Shown here one piece after another: positions 6,632-14,963 of a stretch of 64,000 bases of DNA. The translations under genes and the position numbers were made by a program. The notes under the pieces are model-generated. The model made no database searches. It had not been told where the DNA came from and saw nothing but the letters and a program-made list of their open reading frames with translations. Numbering within the stretch: position 1 is the first letter of the stretch; every line of letters begins with the position of its first letter. Source of the stretch: JANNSO01 sp964485395 (lineage in GTDB: Bacteria; Spirochaetota; Spirochaetia; Treponematales; UBA12059); contig CAZAJF010000009.1 in the NCBI GenBank assembly GCA_964485395.1, positions 1 to 64,000 of the forward strand, given 5' to 3'.

Positions 6632-8575
6632 TTATTTTTTCTTGCCGTGCGTGTCGTGGAACAATTTTTCTATGAGGCTGCGATATTTTTCCTCTATGTA
6701 TTTCCGTTTTATCTTGAGGGTTTGCGTCAGTTCCTTGCCGATGGAAAAATCATTGCGCACCGGCAGTATCCTGGATATGAACTCGAACGGCTTGAAGCCG
6801 TGCTCTCGCGAGATCAGGGAGTTTACTTCCTTGAGAAGGTGCTTGTAGATAAGGTCGTTCTCGATGGATCCGGAACCCTCCATGCTTATCTCCGTAGGCG
6901 AAAGTTTCAGCTCCCCCGCCAGCTTCATGAGCTCGTCCTCGTTGACGGCGACGATCGCGGAAAGCTGTTTTCTGTCCTGGCCTATTACTACGGCGTGGTC
7001 GATGAACGCGCTTTCCTTCATCTTGTCCTCGATGGGTTCCGGTTCCACGTTTTCGCCGCCCATGAGCACGATGGTGTCCTTGAGCCTGCCCACGATGACG
7101 ACTTCCCCGTTTTCCGACCGTACGGCAAGGTCGCCGGTATTAAGCCAGCCGTCCGCCGAAAGCACTGCCTTGGTGGCTTCCGGATTTTTGTAGTACCCGC
7201 TCATCACCTGGGGGCCGCGGCAGAATACCACGCCTTTTTCCCCGATGCCCGCGATGCTGCCGTCTTCCTTCTTAATGATCACCTCGGTATTGTCGAAGGG
7301 GATTCCCGCGGTGCCGAACGTATTTCGCTCTATCGTGCGGGACAGTATCCCCGGAGCGCATTCGGTCATGCCGTATGCGTTGACTATGGTAATGCCTATG
7401 GAGTTGAACAGCTCGTCCAGGTATTTCGGCAGGGAACCGGCGCCGCAGGTGGCTACGCGGAGCCGTCCCCCGACTTTCGCCCGGAATTGCCTGAACAGGG
7501 CGTGGGCTACGGCATGGCCGGGAAACAGGAAAAATACCCGCAGGGCGGCAAGAACCGTCCGCGCCGCTTTCTTGAGCATCGAGCGCCGCTTGAGGCTGAT
7601 GTAGCAGCCTGCGAGATATTGGGCGGAAGACAGCCATACCTGGTTGAGCTTTATGAGCGAGAATATACAATAACGCTTGGCGGCGCTCATTTCGCTGAGC
7701 GCCTTGATGAGCTTCTGGTACACCGATTCCCAGACGCGGGGAACGGAGATGAGCAGGTGGGGACGCTCCGTGGCCAAATCGGCCGAGAAGCGGCCCGCCG
7801 TGGAATAGACGAAGCACAGCCCCGTATCCAGGCCGCAGTACTCGAAGGCCCGCTCGTATACGTGCCAGGAAGGCAGCATGATGACCGTTACCTCCGAGGC
7901 TGCGGGATCGATCTTGAGCCTGGGCGTATTGGCTTTTACGTTCTGCAGGAAATTGGCGTGCGAAAGCATGACGCCCTTGGGGTTGCCCGTGGTACCGGAA
8001 GTATAGACGACGGTGAGCAGATCGGATTCGCGTATGTCCGCAGATTTGCGTTCGGCGAAGCCGGGATCCTTTTCGAGCCTCTCCTCTCCGATTTTTTGCA
8101 TCCCGCTATAAAATATTATTTTGTCGCGAAGGCTTCCGGGAAGCGAGGCTTCCCCTCCTTCGTCCATGATGAATATCTTGCGACAGCGCTTCCAGTCCTC
8201 GTCCGTAAAATCGGCCATCAAGGATTCAAGCTGCGCTGCGTTTTCCAGTATCAAAACAACGGAATCCGAATGCCTGAAAATAAACGCGGTTTCCTTGGGA
8301 GTGGTGTCGGAGCCGCGGGGAACGGATACCGCGCCGAGGATCATCAGTGCAAAATCGGTGGCTATCCATTCAAAGCGGTTGTTTACGAAAAACCCCACAT
8401 GGTCGCCTTTTTTCAATCCGGACGCGTCGAATCCAGCGGTCAATACGCGAATAAGCCGCGCGAATTGCGCGTAGGTTTTGGTTACGGTTTCGCTTCCTGC
8501 CCGGTACTTGTGCGATATCCTGTCCTTAAAGCGGTTTGCTGCGCGGAATGGTATGTCCGAGAGTTTGTAGTCCAT
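6632..8575 (-). CDS. long-chain fatty acid--CoA ligase (AMP-forming)
   Basis: About 647 residues from the ATG at 8575, chosen because GGAGG lies 7 bases upstream; an in-frame start 27 bases earlier lacks one. The AMP-binding P-loop motif YTSGTTGNPKGVMLSH, the NAYGMTECAPG motif and the hinge GWLNTGDLAVRSENGEV mark the ANL superfamily, and the length and C-terminal KRKYIEEKYRSLIEKLF match FadD15/LC-FACS enzymes. It activates fatty acids to acyl-CoA at the membrane, for phospholipid synthesis or degradation. It is transcribed divergently from the PlsC acyltransferase gene at 8699, which would use acyl donors, suggesting a lipid-assembly role. It is separated from the downstream tetR gene by the operator palindrome. 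Confidence 0.93.
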   Translation of the reverse strand: MDYKLSDIPFRAANRFKDRISHKYRAGSETVTKTYAQFARLIRVLTAGFDASGLKKGDHVGFFVNNRFEWIATDFALMILGAVSVPRGSDTTPKETAFIFRHSDSVVLILENAAQLESLMADFTDEDWKRCRKIFIMDEGGEASLPGSLRDKIIFYSGMQKIGEERLEKDPGFAERKSADIRESDLLTVVYTSGTTGNPKGVMLSHANFLQNVKANTPRLKIDPAASEVTVIMLPSWHVYERAFEYCGLDTGLCFVYSTAGRFSADLATERPHLLISVPRVWESVYQKLIKALSEMSAAKRYCIFSLIKLNQVWLSSAQYLAGCYISLKRRSMLKKAARTVLAALRVFFLFPGHAVAHALFRQFRAKVGGRLRVATCGAGSLPKYLDELFNSIGITIVNAYGMTECAPGILSRTIERNTFGTAGIPFDNTEVIIKKEDGSIAGIGEKGVVFCRGPQVMSGYYKNPEATKAVLSADGWLNTGDLAVRSENGEVVIVGRLKDTIVLMGGENVEPEPIEDKMKESAFIDHAVVIGQDRKQLSAIVAVNEDELMKLAGELKLSPTEISMEGSGSIENDLIYKHLLKEVNSLISREHGFKPFEFISRILPVRNDFSIGKELTQTLKIKRKYIEEKYRSLIEKLFHDTHGKKK

Positions 8576-8698
8576 GGTGAAGCCTCCATAAAACGATGCC
8601 ATTTTGTTCTAAAAACTCCGCTAGGTCAATGGTGAATATGACAAAACCGATCAAAATGTAATTCTTGCCATTTGGATAATTTTACGATAGGATGGCGT

Positions 8699-9439
8699 AT
8701 GCCTAGAACAATTGCTTTTTATTCGTGGTTCTGGATCACCATGATCCTCCTCACGCCATTGGCCTTTATATTTTTTCTGCTGCGCATCGTCGGGCTTGCC
8801 CGGGTAATGGGCGGCTTTTTCGCGTTGATCCTCAGCCTGTGGGCGCGCAGCTGCGTCGCGATCAGCGGCTCCACCATCGAGGCAACCGGTCTGGATCGAA
8901 TCCCTAACGATAAAAAGCTTTGTTTTATAGCCAACCACCAGGGGGATTTCGACATAATCTCCATGCTGGCGCTATTTCGCAGACAGATAGGATTCATCTC
9001 CAAGAGGGCAGGGCTGTACGTGCCGGTAATGAATATCTGGCTAGGCGCGATGGGCTCGGTTTTCATCGATCGCAAAAACATTAAAAAAGGCCAAAAATCC
9101 ATCGAGCACGGCGTCAAGCTGATACAAAAGGGCCAGGCGCTCGCGATTTTCCCCGAAGGAACGCGCAGCCGCAGCGCCGCCATGGGGCCGTTCCGTAACG
9201 GCAGCTTCAAGCTGCCTACGCGAGCCGGTGCGGTAATCGTTCCCATAACCATAGACGGCACCTGGAAAATATGGGAAGAGCATCACCGGGTCGTTCCGGG
9301 GAAGATATCGTTTATCGTGCACGAGCCGATTCCCACGGAGGGGATGGACGCCGAGGAACGCAAAGCCCTGCCCGATAAAGTTCGGACGATAATCGGATCG
9401 GCGCTGCCGAACCCCCAAGGCGCGGGATGCAGCATGTAA
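8699..9439 (+). CDS. plsC: 1-acyl-sn-glycerol-3-phosphate acyltransferase (PlsC family)
   Basis: Start ATG at 8699 (246 residues) with a weak AGGATGG upstream; a TTG 27 bases earlier is possible. Two hydrophobic segments at the N-terminus (about residues 8-30 and 38-58) anchor it to the inner membrane. Acyltransferase block I is NHQGDFD (the NHxxxxD catalytic pair), block II is around GSVFIDR, block III is FPEGTRS, and block IV is VIVPITI. It acylates lysophosphatidic acid to phosphatidic acid in phospholipid synthesis. It overlaps the next gene, a membrane LuxR regulator, by 13 bp. It is divergent from the acyl-CoA synthetase gene. Confidence 0.92.
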   Translation: MPRTIAFYSWFWITMILLTPLAFIFFLLRIVGLARVMGGFFALILSLWARSCVAISGSTIEATGLDRIPNDKKLCFIANHQGDFDIISMLALFRRQIGFISKRAGLYVPVMNIWLGAMGSVFIDRKNIKKGQKSIEHGVKLIQKGQALAIFPEGTRSRSAAMGPFRNGSFKLPTRAGAVIVPITIDGTWKIWEEHHRVVPGKISFIVHEPIPTEGMDAEERKALPDKVRTIIGSALPNPQGAGCSM

Positions 9440-10398
9440 ATATTTTTTGCCTTATCCTTCTGCCCATCGCCGGGGCATGGTCCCTGTCGAGCATCGCCCG
9501 CGAGCGGGCCGTGCTCGACGACCCTCTCCTGGGAAGTCTGTGGAGGCATCTTTTCCTTTTTATCTGCTACAGTTTTTACGCAGGATTCCTTGGTTATGCC
9601 TACGTCAACCTTCCTGCCTGGAAAGGCTTTCTTTTCTCGGTGCCCCTCCGTACCGTCAACGGCGTCATTTTTAACGCCGCCGTCCTTGGCATGTGCCGGT
9701 ACTTGCTGGCGATGGTCATGCGCCTCATGGACAAGCCCGTCCCGCGCGCCGTTGAAGCCGCCCTGCTATCCAGTTTTCTTCTGCCGGCCGCGGCCATAAT
9801 CCTGCGTTATTTCTTCGATGCGCCCGGCGACCACGGCTCCATTCCTTTTCAGATACTCCGCTACTACTCCGTGGCGCTCGATATTTTTTCCATAGCGTGC
9901 CTGGTCCGGTTGGCGGTCTGGAACCATGGACGTACGCGCGACATGAAATCCCGCGCCGTCAACGCCTTCGTTGTCTTTCAGGGAATTTTTTTTCTGTTCT
10001 ATCTGAATACGGCAGCCGATTATCTTCCTTTTCTGCCTCATTGGCCGGGGCTCAGCGCGGCAACCTTCAATCGCGTATCGGAGATAGTTTTCGCGCTTGC
10101 GGCTTTTGCATGGCTGAAATTATATTTTATCCCATTACGCAAAAGCATTTGGGAAGATGTATGTTCCTCGGTAAACCTGGAGGCGTTTCAAAGCGCGAAC
10201 CGCTTGACCAAGCGGGAGGTAGAAGTGCTCCGGCACCTCGTGGAAGGCCGCAGCTACAGGCAGACGGGGGTGCTGCTCTTTATTTCCGTCAATACGGTTA
10301 AAAATCACGCCTATTCCCTGTTTAAGAAACTCGGGGCAAACAGCAGGAACGAGCTCATCGGAAAAATAGCTGATTTCAGGCAGGGCGGCGCCGGATGA
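9427..10398 (+). CDS. membrane-anchored LuxR-type regulator (multi-TM sensor plus HTH)
   Basis: 323 residues. The first ~250 contain about seven hydrophobic spans (for example residues 3-15, 38-60, 75-98, 110-128, 150-165, 178-195 and 218-235). The C-terminal ~65 residues are a LuxR/GerE helix-turn-helix (LTKREVEVLRHLVEGRSYRQ, then ISVNTVKNHAYSLFKKLG). The architecture is that of a one-component regulator with the DNA-binding domain tethered to an integral membrane sensor. The gene starts inside plsC (13-bp overlap), so its expression is coupled to phospholipid synthesis; it may sense membrane state or a lipophilic ligand, which is inference. A second protein of the same architecture is encoded at 15315-16340. 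Confidence 0.85.
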   Translation: MQHVNIFCLILLPIAGAWSLSSIARERAVLDDPLLGSLWRHLFLFICYSFYAGFLGYAYVNLPAWKGFLFSVPLRTVNGVIFNAAVLGMCRYLLAMVMRLMDKPVPRAVEAALLSSFLLPAAAIILRYFFDAPGDHGSIPFQILRYYSVALDIFSIACLVRLAVWNHGRTRDMKSRAVNAFVVFQGIFFLFYLNTAADYLPFLPHWPGLSAATFNRVSEIVFALAAFAWLKLYFIPLRKSIWEDVCSSVNLEAFQSANRLTKREVEVLRHLVEGRSYRQTGVLLFISVNTVKNHAYSLFKKLGANSRNELIGKIADFRQGGAG

Positions 10399-10480
10399 AT
10401 CCCTTTTTACCCGGGAGCACACTCGTTCGCGATAGTCCGAACGCGCCCGAACAACAGGAGTTGCTCGACCGTCAGCGATC

Positions 10481-10845
10481 TTAGATCCGCCGGCATCGTA
10501 GAGAGCGGGTTTCCGCGATGCTATGCGCGGATGCTCCAAACCCGATGATCAGCCGGTCTTTTTTGGAGCGGGTAAAGTCGTCGATCCTGGCAAGGATATC
10601 AGGTATCGTCGCGGTTTCCCGAATATCCAGCCCACCCGAAAGCATCGCGTAGGACATGAAATGGATATGCGTATCGGCGAATGCGGGCAGGAGCGCCCGA
10701 GTCCCGAGAATCACCCGTTCGCAATGCTCGTACGCTGCGGGAATCTTGTCCCCGACGAAGATTATTTTCCTTTGTCTTCCCCGAAGAAACGAAAAACGCT
10801 GCCTTGCGCGTCGCACGCAACAATTGAATCATCGAACACCTTCAT
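10481..10845 (-). pseudogene. amidohydrolase (YtcJ-like) remnant, frameshifted and 3'-truncated
   Basis: Starting at the ATG at 10845 the frame encodes the N-terminal sheet of an amidohydrolase-3 family protein (MKVFDDSIVACDAQGS...). It stops after 27 codons at a TAA within a GGAAAATAATC stretch near 10762-10770. In the next frame the protein continues with KIIFVGDKIP, the metal-binding segment LLPAFADTHIHF and LIIGFGASAHSIAE, then ends at 10481. One extra A in the A-run near 10765 would join both parts. Even when joined, only about 120 of the ~530 residues usual for YtcJ enzymes remain and the catalytic barrel is lost, so this is a relic. Confidence 0.8.
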
Positions 10846-10937
10846 GGTTGAACCCCGCATGCAAAGATTATTAACGACGAGTTTAGACAATATGACGATA
10901 TCCGGGCGGCCAATCTTTTTCTTCAAATATAATATCT

Positions 10938-10963
10938 TGTATATATAAGTAAAGTTATATACA
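10938..10963 (+). promoter_or_regulatory. inverted repeat upstream of the DsrE2-TusA operon
   Basis: TGTATATA (10938-10945) and TATATACA (10956-10963) are perfect 8-bp arms separated by 10 bases in an AT-rich stretch, about 50 bases before the first gene of the operon. The symmetry and spacing suit a dimeric regulator. A TATAAT-like box lies at 10928-10933. No matching regulator is identified. Confidence 0.4.
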
Positions 10964-11014
10964 CTGCTTTGGATTCCCGCAGCGGGAGTCTCGAATTTAT
11001 TCCAGGAGGAAGGC

Positions 11015-11557
11015 ATGGCAATGGACGTTGAAAAAGAGATAGCCGACATCAAGGCGCGGCTGGATGACAGGCCGGGAGCTAAAAACAAGCTCTCCATGGT
11101 GGTTTTTTCCGGTGACCTCGACAAGCACATCGCCTCGATGATCATCGCAACCGGTGCGGCCGCGATGGGCATGGAAGTGGTTCTGTTCTACACGTTCTGG
11201 GGTACCGCGGCTCTTCGCGATCCGAAGAAATCGGTAAATGGAAAGAATTTCATCGAAAAAATGTTCGGGATGATGTTGCCTCGGGGACGGAACAAGCTTA
11301 AACTTTCACAAATGCAGATGGCCGGAGCGGGAGCCGCGATGATCAAGGGCCTCATGAAGAAAAAAAACGTCGCCAGCCTCGACCAGCTTTTCGAGGCTGC
11401 GGGCATGATGGGCGTCAAGATTTCCATCTGCCAGATGTCCATGGACCTCATGGGCTTCAAGCGCGAGGAAATGATCGACTACCCCGGAATGGACGTCGTC
11501 GGCGTCGCCACGTTCCTGGCTCACGCCAAGGAATCCTCGATACAGTTATTCATTTGA
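11015..11557 (+). CDS. DsrE2-like (DsrE/DsrF/DrsH family) sulfur-relay protein
   Basis: 180 residues, ATG preceded by AGGAGGAAGGC. The segments KLSMVVFSGDLDKHIASMII, GAAAMGMEVVLFYTFWG and ISICQMSMDLMGFKREEMID, with a mid-protein basic hydrophobic stretch, are characteristic of the DsrE2 branch, which has the DsrE fold with an internal hydrophobic segment. The conserved cysteine is in the IxxCQMSMD motif (near residue 145) and would carry persulfide sulfur. The partner TusA is encoded 15 bp downstream, then a cytochrome b-like and a DsrK/HdrD-like protein. In other bacteria DsrE2 and TusA pass sulfane sulfur to or from membrane or soluble Hdr/Dsr systems; the direction here is unknown. Confidence 0.85.
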   Translation: MAMDVEKEIADIKARLDDRPGAKNKLSMVVFSGDLDKHIASMIIATGAAAMGMEVVLFYTFWGTAALRDPKKSVNGKNFIEKMFGMMLPRGRNKLKLSQMQMAGAGAAMIKGLMKKKNVASLDQLFEAAGMMGVKISICQMSMDLMGFKREEMIDYPGMDVVGVATFLAHAKESSIQLFI

Positions 11558-11572
11558 CGTAAGGAGTAAAGT

Positions 11573-11812
11573 ATGGCAGAACATGATGCAGTAAAGACTC
11601 TCGACTACAAGGGGCTTGCGTGCCCCATGCCGATCGTAAGGATCAGCCAGGAAATCGGCAAGATATCGGTGGGCCAGGTCGTGGAAGTACTTACCACGGA
11701 TCCCGGATCGCTTTCCGATTTCCCCGCTTGGGCAAAGAGCACCGGCCACGAAATCGTAGAACTGAAGCAAGTGCCCGGTCTCATAACCATTTTTGTCCGT
11801 CGCAAGAAATAG
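11573..11812 (+). CDS. tusA: TusA-family sulfurtransferase
   Basis: 79 residues, the normal length. Contains the signature CPMP (the CPxP motif with the persulfide-carrying cysteine) in KGLACPMPIVRISQ near residue 19, followed by the beta-alpha-beta-alpha fold ending in LITIFVRRKK. Ribosome-binding site AAGGAG. It is a small cytoplasmic sulfur carrier accepting persulfide from DsrE-type or rhodanese donors and delivering it to a target. Because it sits between DsrE2 and a membrane Fe-S disulfide-reductase-like pair rather than near tRNA-modifying genes, a role in sulfur energy or redox metabolism is more likely than tRNA thiolation. Confidence 0.93.
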   Translation: MAEHDAVKTLDYKGLACPMPIVRISQEIGKISVGQVVEVLTTDPGSLSDFPAWAKSTGHEIVELKQVPGLITIFVRRKK

Positions 11813-11821
11813 GGGGGTGCC

Positions 11822-12679
11822 GTGCTTCAAGATGCCATCACAGCGGCCTCGGAAACCGGCGCCGCGATCGAGGCCGCCGGAAATGCCGGCGCGGTCGCGG
11901 CCGATGCCATAGCCTCGGCCACATACGTCGCGCCTACCGGCTTCGCCTTGGTTCTAGCCAAGATTTCCTGGTTCATCGTCGTTCCCGGTTTCTACATCGC
12001 GCTCGTTTTTGCGGTGGTTTGCGTCGTGGCACGGCTGATCTCCATCTTCCGCGCGCCGGCGCCCGCATGGCAGCTGGCCATCTACCCGGCGCCCAAGAGC
12101 GCGTTCGGGGCAGCCATGCGCGACGCGTTCGGCATGCCGCAGATACTCAAGCGGGATCCCGTATTCTGGGTTTTTCTCGTGATGTTCCACGTCGGCGTCG
12201 CGGGACTCGTGCTCAACCACTTCGACATGCTGCCGCAGATACATCTCGTAAATGAAAATTCACGCCACATGCTGGGCGCCGGCGTCGTTGGTCTCTTGGT
12301 CACCATCCCGGTGTTCTACTTCATAGGCAGGCGCTTCAAGAGCCCCGTGCGGGAGATTTCCACGCCCGGCGACTATCTGCTGCTGCTTCTCCTCCTCTTC
12401 ACGTTTCTCCTGGGCGACCTGATGAGCTGGGGCAATTCCTGGACGGTTCAGGGCTTCGTGATGACCAAGCAGGACTTTGCGCGGTATTTCGACGGCCTCC
12501 TCAGGCTGAGCTTCGAGGATCCTCGCGTCTATCTCCGCGGCACGCATTATCATTTCCTTACTTTGCACCTGCTGCTCGCGGAGCTTACCCTCATGGCGCT
12601 GCCTTTTACCAAGATAATGCACGCGTTTCTGTCCATTCCCGTCAATGTCTTTAGGAGGCGCGTATGGAAGCGGAGCTGA
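11822..12679 (+). CDS. NarI/DsrM-like cytochrome b membrane subunit
   Basis: 285 residues from a GTG start with a GGGGGG ribosome-binding site. About five to six membrane spans follow an Ala-rich amphipathic N-terminus of ~40 residues. Candidate heme b ligands are in MFHVGVAGLVLNHFD (residues ~122-136) and in HYHFLTLHLLLAE plus IMHAF near the C-terminus, the layout of the nitrate-reductase gamma/DsrM/HdrE family. It likely exchanges electrons with menaquinol and hands them to the DsrK-like Fe-S protein, whose gene overlaps this one by 16 bp. The N-terminal ~38 residues have no counterpart that I recognise in DsrM. Confidence 0.85.
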   Translation: MLQDAITAASETGAAIEAAGNAGAVAADAIASATYVAPTGFALVLAKISWFIVVPGFYIALVFAVVCVVARLISIFRAPAPAWQLAIYPAPKSAFGAAMRDAFGMPQILKRDPVFWVFLVMFHVGVAGLVLNHFDMLPQIHLVNENSRHMLGAGVVGLLVTIPVFYFIGRRFKSPVREISTPGDYLLLLLLLFTFLLGDLMSWGNSWTVQGFVMTKQDFARYFDGLLRLSFEDPRVYLRGTHYHFLTLHLLLAELTLMALPFTKIMHAFLSIPVNVFRRRVWKRS

Positions 12680-13935
12680 GCGCTAAACTGAAAAGTCTTT
12701 TCGAGACCAAGCTCAATTCGGCGATGCGCATGTACCTGGATACCTGCGCTCGCTGCGGCCTGTGCATCGAGTCGTGCCATGTATACGCCTCCATGCCCGA
12801 GGCCCGGTATTCCGCCGTGGGCAGGGCCGAAGTAGTGAGAAAAATATTCCGCAGGTACTTCAAGATGCAGGGCAGGTTCGCGCCGTGGCTTGGCGAGGTG
12901 CTGGAGTTCGACGACGATACCGTGCGCCGGCTCTACGACGCCGCGTATTCGTGCACCGGCTGCAGGCGCTGCATGGTTCACTGTCCGTTCGGAATCGATA
13001 CGCAGGCTATCATGGGAATCGCCAAGGCCTTGCTCATCGGGGCCGACCAGGAACCCAAGATACTGTCCATGCTGTCCGACATGTCCATCGCCAAGGGCGA
13101 GACCATAACGGATACCGCCGCGGATTACGAGCAGGCCCTGCTGAATCTCGACGCCGATGTGCGCGCGCTCTGGCCGGCCACGACGAAGAAGATGGACGGA
13201 ACGCCGCTGCCTGCGATCCCGTATCGCAACGGAGAGGCCAAGGTCCTGTACGTGGCCCTTTCAGGCGCCCATTCCATCGTCCCCGCGGCCGCGATCTTCA
13301 ACGCCGCCAACGAGAGCTGGACCGTCTCCTCGTTCGAGGCCGTGAACTTCGGCGCCTTCGCCGGAGACACCGCCAAGATGAAGCTCATCGCCGCGCGCAT
13401 CGTGAAGGAAGCCAAGCTGATGGGCGTGGAGGAAGTGGCCATCGTAGAATGCGGTACCGCCTATCGCGTGATGCGCCACATGATAGGCGAGCAGCCGTTC
13501 AAGGTCGTCGCCTTCGTGGAGCTTATCGCGCGCTACCTGAAAGAGGGCAGGATCAAGCTGGATAACAGTCTTATAGAGGGGACCGTAACCTATCACGACC
13601 CGTGCCAGATCGCGCGCAACGGCGGTATCTACGAGGAACCCCGGGACGTGCTCCGCGCCCTTACTCCGAATTTCGTGGAGCTGACCCCCACGCGAGCGGA
13701 AAACTGGTGCTGCGGCGGCGGCGGCGGCCTCATCTCCATGGGCGAGCAGGAATTCCGCATGAAGTCGTCCAAGGTAAAGGCCGATCAGCTCGGCGCCTCC
13801 AAGGCGAAGGTGATCACTACTGCGTGCGAAAACTGCCACTCGCAGTTGACGGACCTCAACGAGCATTATGCGTTGGGCATGAAGGTGGAGTTTTTATCCG
13901 GCCTGGTCGCGAAAGCCCTGGTTAAAAACAAGTAA
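12664..13935 (+). CDS. DsrK/HdrD-like Fe-S protein with CCG domain
   Basis: 423 residues; the start has TTTAGGAGGCGT upstream. Two [4Fe-4S] motifs lie near the N-terminus: CARCGLCIESC (residues ~21-31) and CTGCRRCMVHC (~98-108). The C-terminal half carries the cysteine-rich domain seen in HdrD/HdrB and DsrK: DPCQIAR, WCCGGGGGL and ACENCHSQL, the ligands for the special disulfide-cleaving 4Fe-4S cluster. The first CCG repeat is degenerate, with only VECGTAYR left. The family reduces heterodisulfides or trisulfides at the cytoplasmic face. With the cytochrome b subunit it forms a DsrMK/HdrDE-type pair; TusA or a DsrE2 persulfide is a plausible substrate. Confidence 0.9.
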   Translation: MEAELSAKLKSLFETKLNSAMRMYLDTCARCGLCIESCHVYASMPEARYSAVGRAEVVRKIFRRYFKMQGRFAPWLGEVLEFDDDTVRRLYDAAYSCTGCRRCMVHCPFGIDTQAIMGIAKALLIGADQEPKILSMLSDMSIAKGETITDTAADYEQALLNLDADVRALWPATTKKMDGTPLPAIPYRNGEAKVLYVALSGAHSIVPAAAIFNAANESWTVSSFEAVNFGAFAGDTAKMKLIAARIVKEAKLMGVEEVAIVECGTAYRVMRHMIGEQPFKVVAFVELIARYLKEGRIKLDNSLIEGTVTYHDPCQIARNGGIYEEPRDVLRALTPNFVELTPTRAENWCCGGGGGLISMGEQEFRMKSSKVKADQLGASKAKVITTACENCHSQLTDLNEHYALGMKVEFLSGLVAKALVKNK

Positions 13936-13954
13936 AACTTGATTTGCACCGATG

Positions 13955-13984
13955 GCCGCCCGATTATTCCGGGCGGCTTTTTTT
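13955..13984 (+). terminator. rho-independent terminator after the DsrE2-TusA operon
   Basis: GCCGCCCG (13955-13962), 7-base loop, CGGGCGGC (13970-13977), then TTTTTTT. It ends the plus-strand operon. The T-run overlaps the stop of the convergent gene. Confidence 0.9.
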
Positions 13985-14963
13985 ATGGCCCGATGTTGAA
14001 GCTGGCCAAGGCTTCGGACACTTCGGGCAACCCAGAGGAGGCCGTCGCCGATGAGGAGGGCGTTCCTAACGGCACTACCGAGAGCCCGCGCGTCATCGCG
14101 GTTTTGGCGTTTTTCCCCAAGTCGGTAAAATCGGACTGCGCCACGGAAAACGGGATGGTGGAAGCGACTGCCTTGAGAAAATCCGTACCGTATGGCGGTT
14201 CCATGTTGAAGAAGAATTTGTCGTCCGGACCCGGTATCCTTACCGTACTTCCCGTGCGTATGAAACCGTTGCCCCCGCTGGAACTGTTGGGCCAGATCAT
14301 CTTGATGGTTCCCGCGCTGTCCACGTGGTATAAGCGCACGTACGCGTCTTTATTCGTGGCGATGAGGACGACCAGTTGCTCGCCATTCCTGTAGGCGGCA
14401 CCGGTGCCGCGCTCCGTACTTACGGACACCTTAAGGCCGTTGGTGTTTTCAACGCCCAGCCGGGCCAGTTCAAACGCCCGGACGCGAGCGTCGTCGGCGG
14501 GTTTCACCGATGCGTACGCGGGTATCGCGGCAAGCGGCATGAGCCAATCGGCTGATCCTATCAATGTGGCGCTGGAAAGATCGGTAAGTTCAAGGTGGAT
14601 TCGAACATTGGCGCCGTCGACGAAATATTTCCCGTGCAACAGGGCGGCCGTACCCGTTTCCTTGAAGAACGCGTCGTATTCCTTGCGGAACGCCGGGTCC
14701 ATGGCTGCCGCCGCATTGCGGTTGAGAATCTGCACGCGCTTTGAATTGGCGGCGGCCCCGACAAGTTTTTCCTCGATGTAGCGGGCAAAGGGAGTCGGCA
14801 AATCCGTGTATTCAAAAGTAAAGGAGCCGAAGGCGGCGCGTACGTTAGGCATGAAATAGTTATCAGCCATCATGTCCAGGGCCTTTGTCGGGTCGGTGGT
14901 TTGGGACCAGGCCGTCAAGGCGCACATAATCAGGGCCGATAAAATATAATTTCTGTTGGTCAT
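13983..14963 (-). CDS. exported protein with C-terminal DUF4384 domain
   Basis: 326 residues with a signal peptide (MTNRNYILSALIMCALTAWS) and GGAGG before the ATG. Residues ~30-150 resemble the penicillin-binding-protein-activator/FlgT-like fold (FARYIEEKLVG, AALLHGKYFVDGANVRIHLEL) that builds up curli/LpoB-type assembly proteins. Residues ~175-290 match DUF4384 (YRNGEQLVVLIATNKDAYVRLYHVDSAGTIKMIWPN), often found with Ser/Thr kinases and caspase-like proteins. The tail is Ser/Ala rich. Probably periplasmic and transcribed alone; function unknown. Confidence 0.75.
   Translation of the reverse strand: MTNRNYILSALIMCALTAWSQTTDPTKALDMMADNYFMPNVRAAFGSFTFEYTDLPTPFARYIEEKLVGAAANSKRVQILNRNAAAAMDPAFRKEYDAFFKETGTAALLHGKYFVDGANVRIHLELTDLSSATLIGSADWLMPLAAIPAYASVKPADDARVRAFELARLGVENTNGLKVSVSTERGTGAAYRNGEQLVVLIATNKDAYVRLYHVDSAGTIKMIWPNSSSGGNGFIRTGSTVRIPGPDDKFFFNMEPPYGTDFLKAVASTIPFSVAQSDFTDLGKNAKTAMTRGLSVVPLGTPSSSATASSGLPEVSEALASFNIGP

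Noticed and set aside
6647..8635. A 662-codon open frame on the plus strand opposite the acyl-CoA synthetase gene
   Set aside because: It is the antisense of a clear AMP-binding enzyme and has no domain, start signal or codon pattern of its own.
12762..13565. A 267-codon Arg-rich frame inside the DsrK-like gene
   Set aside because: Shadow frame of a GC-rich gene; no ribosome-binding site and arginine-dominated composition.
11015..13935. Complete dissimilatory sulfate/sulfite reduction locus
   Set aside because: No dsrAB, dsrC, aprAB, sat or dsrJOP is present; only carrier and DsrMK-like parts are seen.
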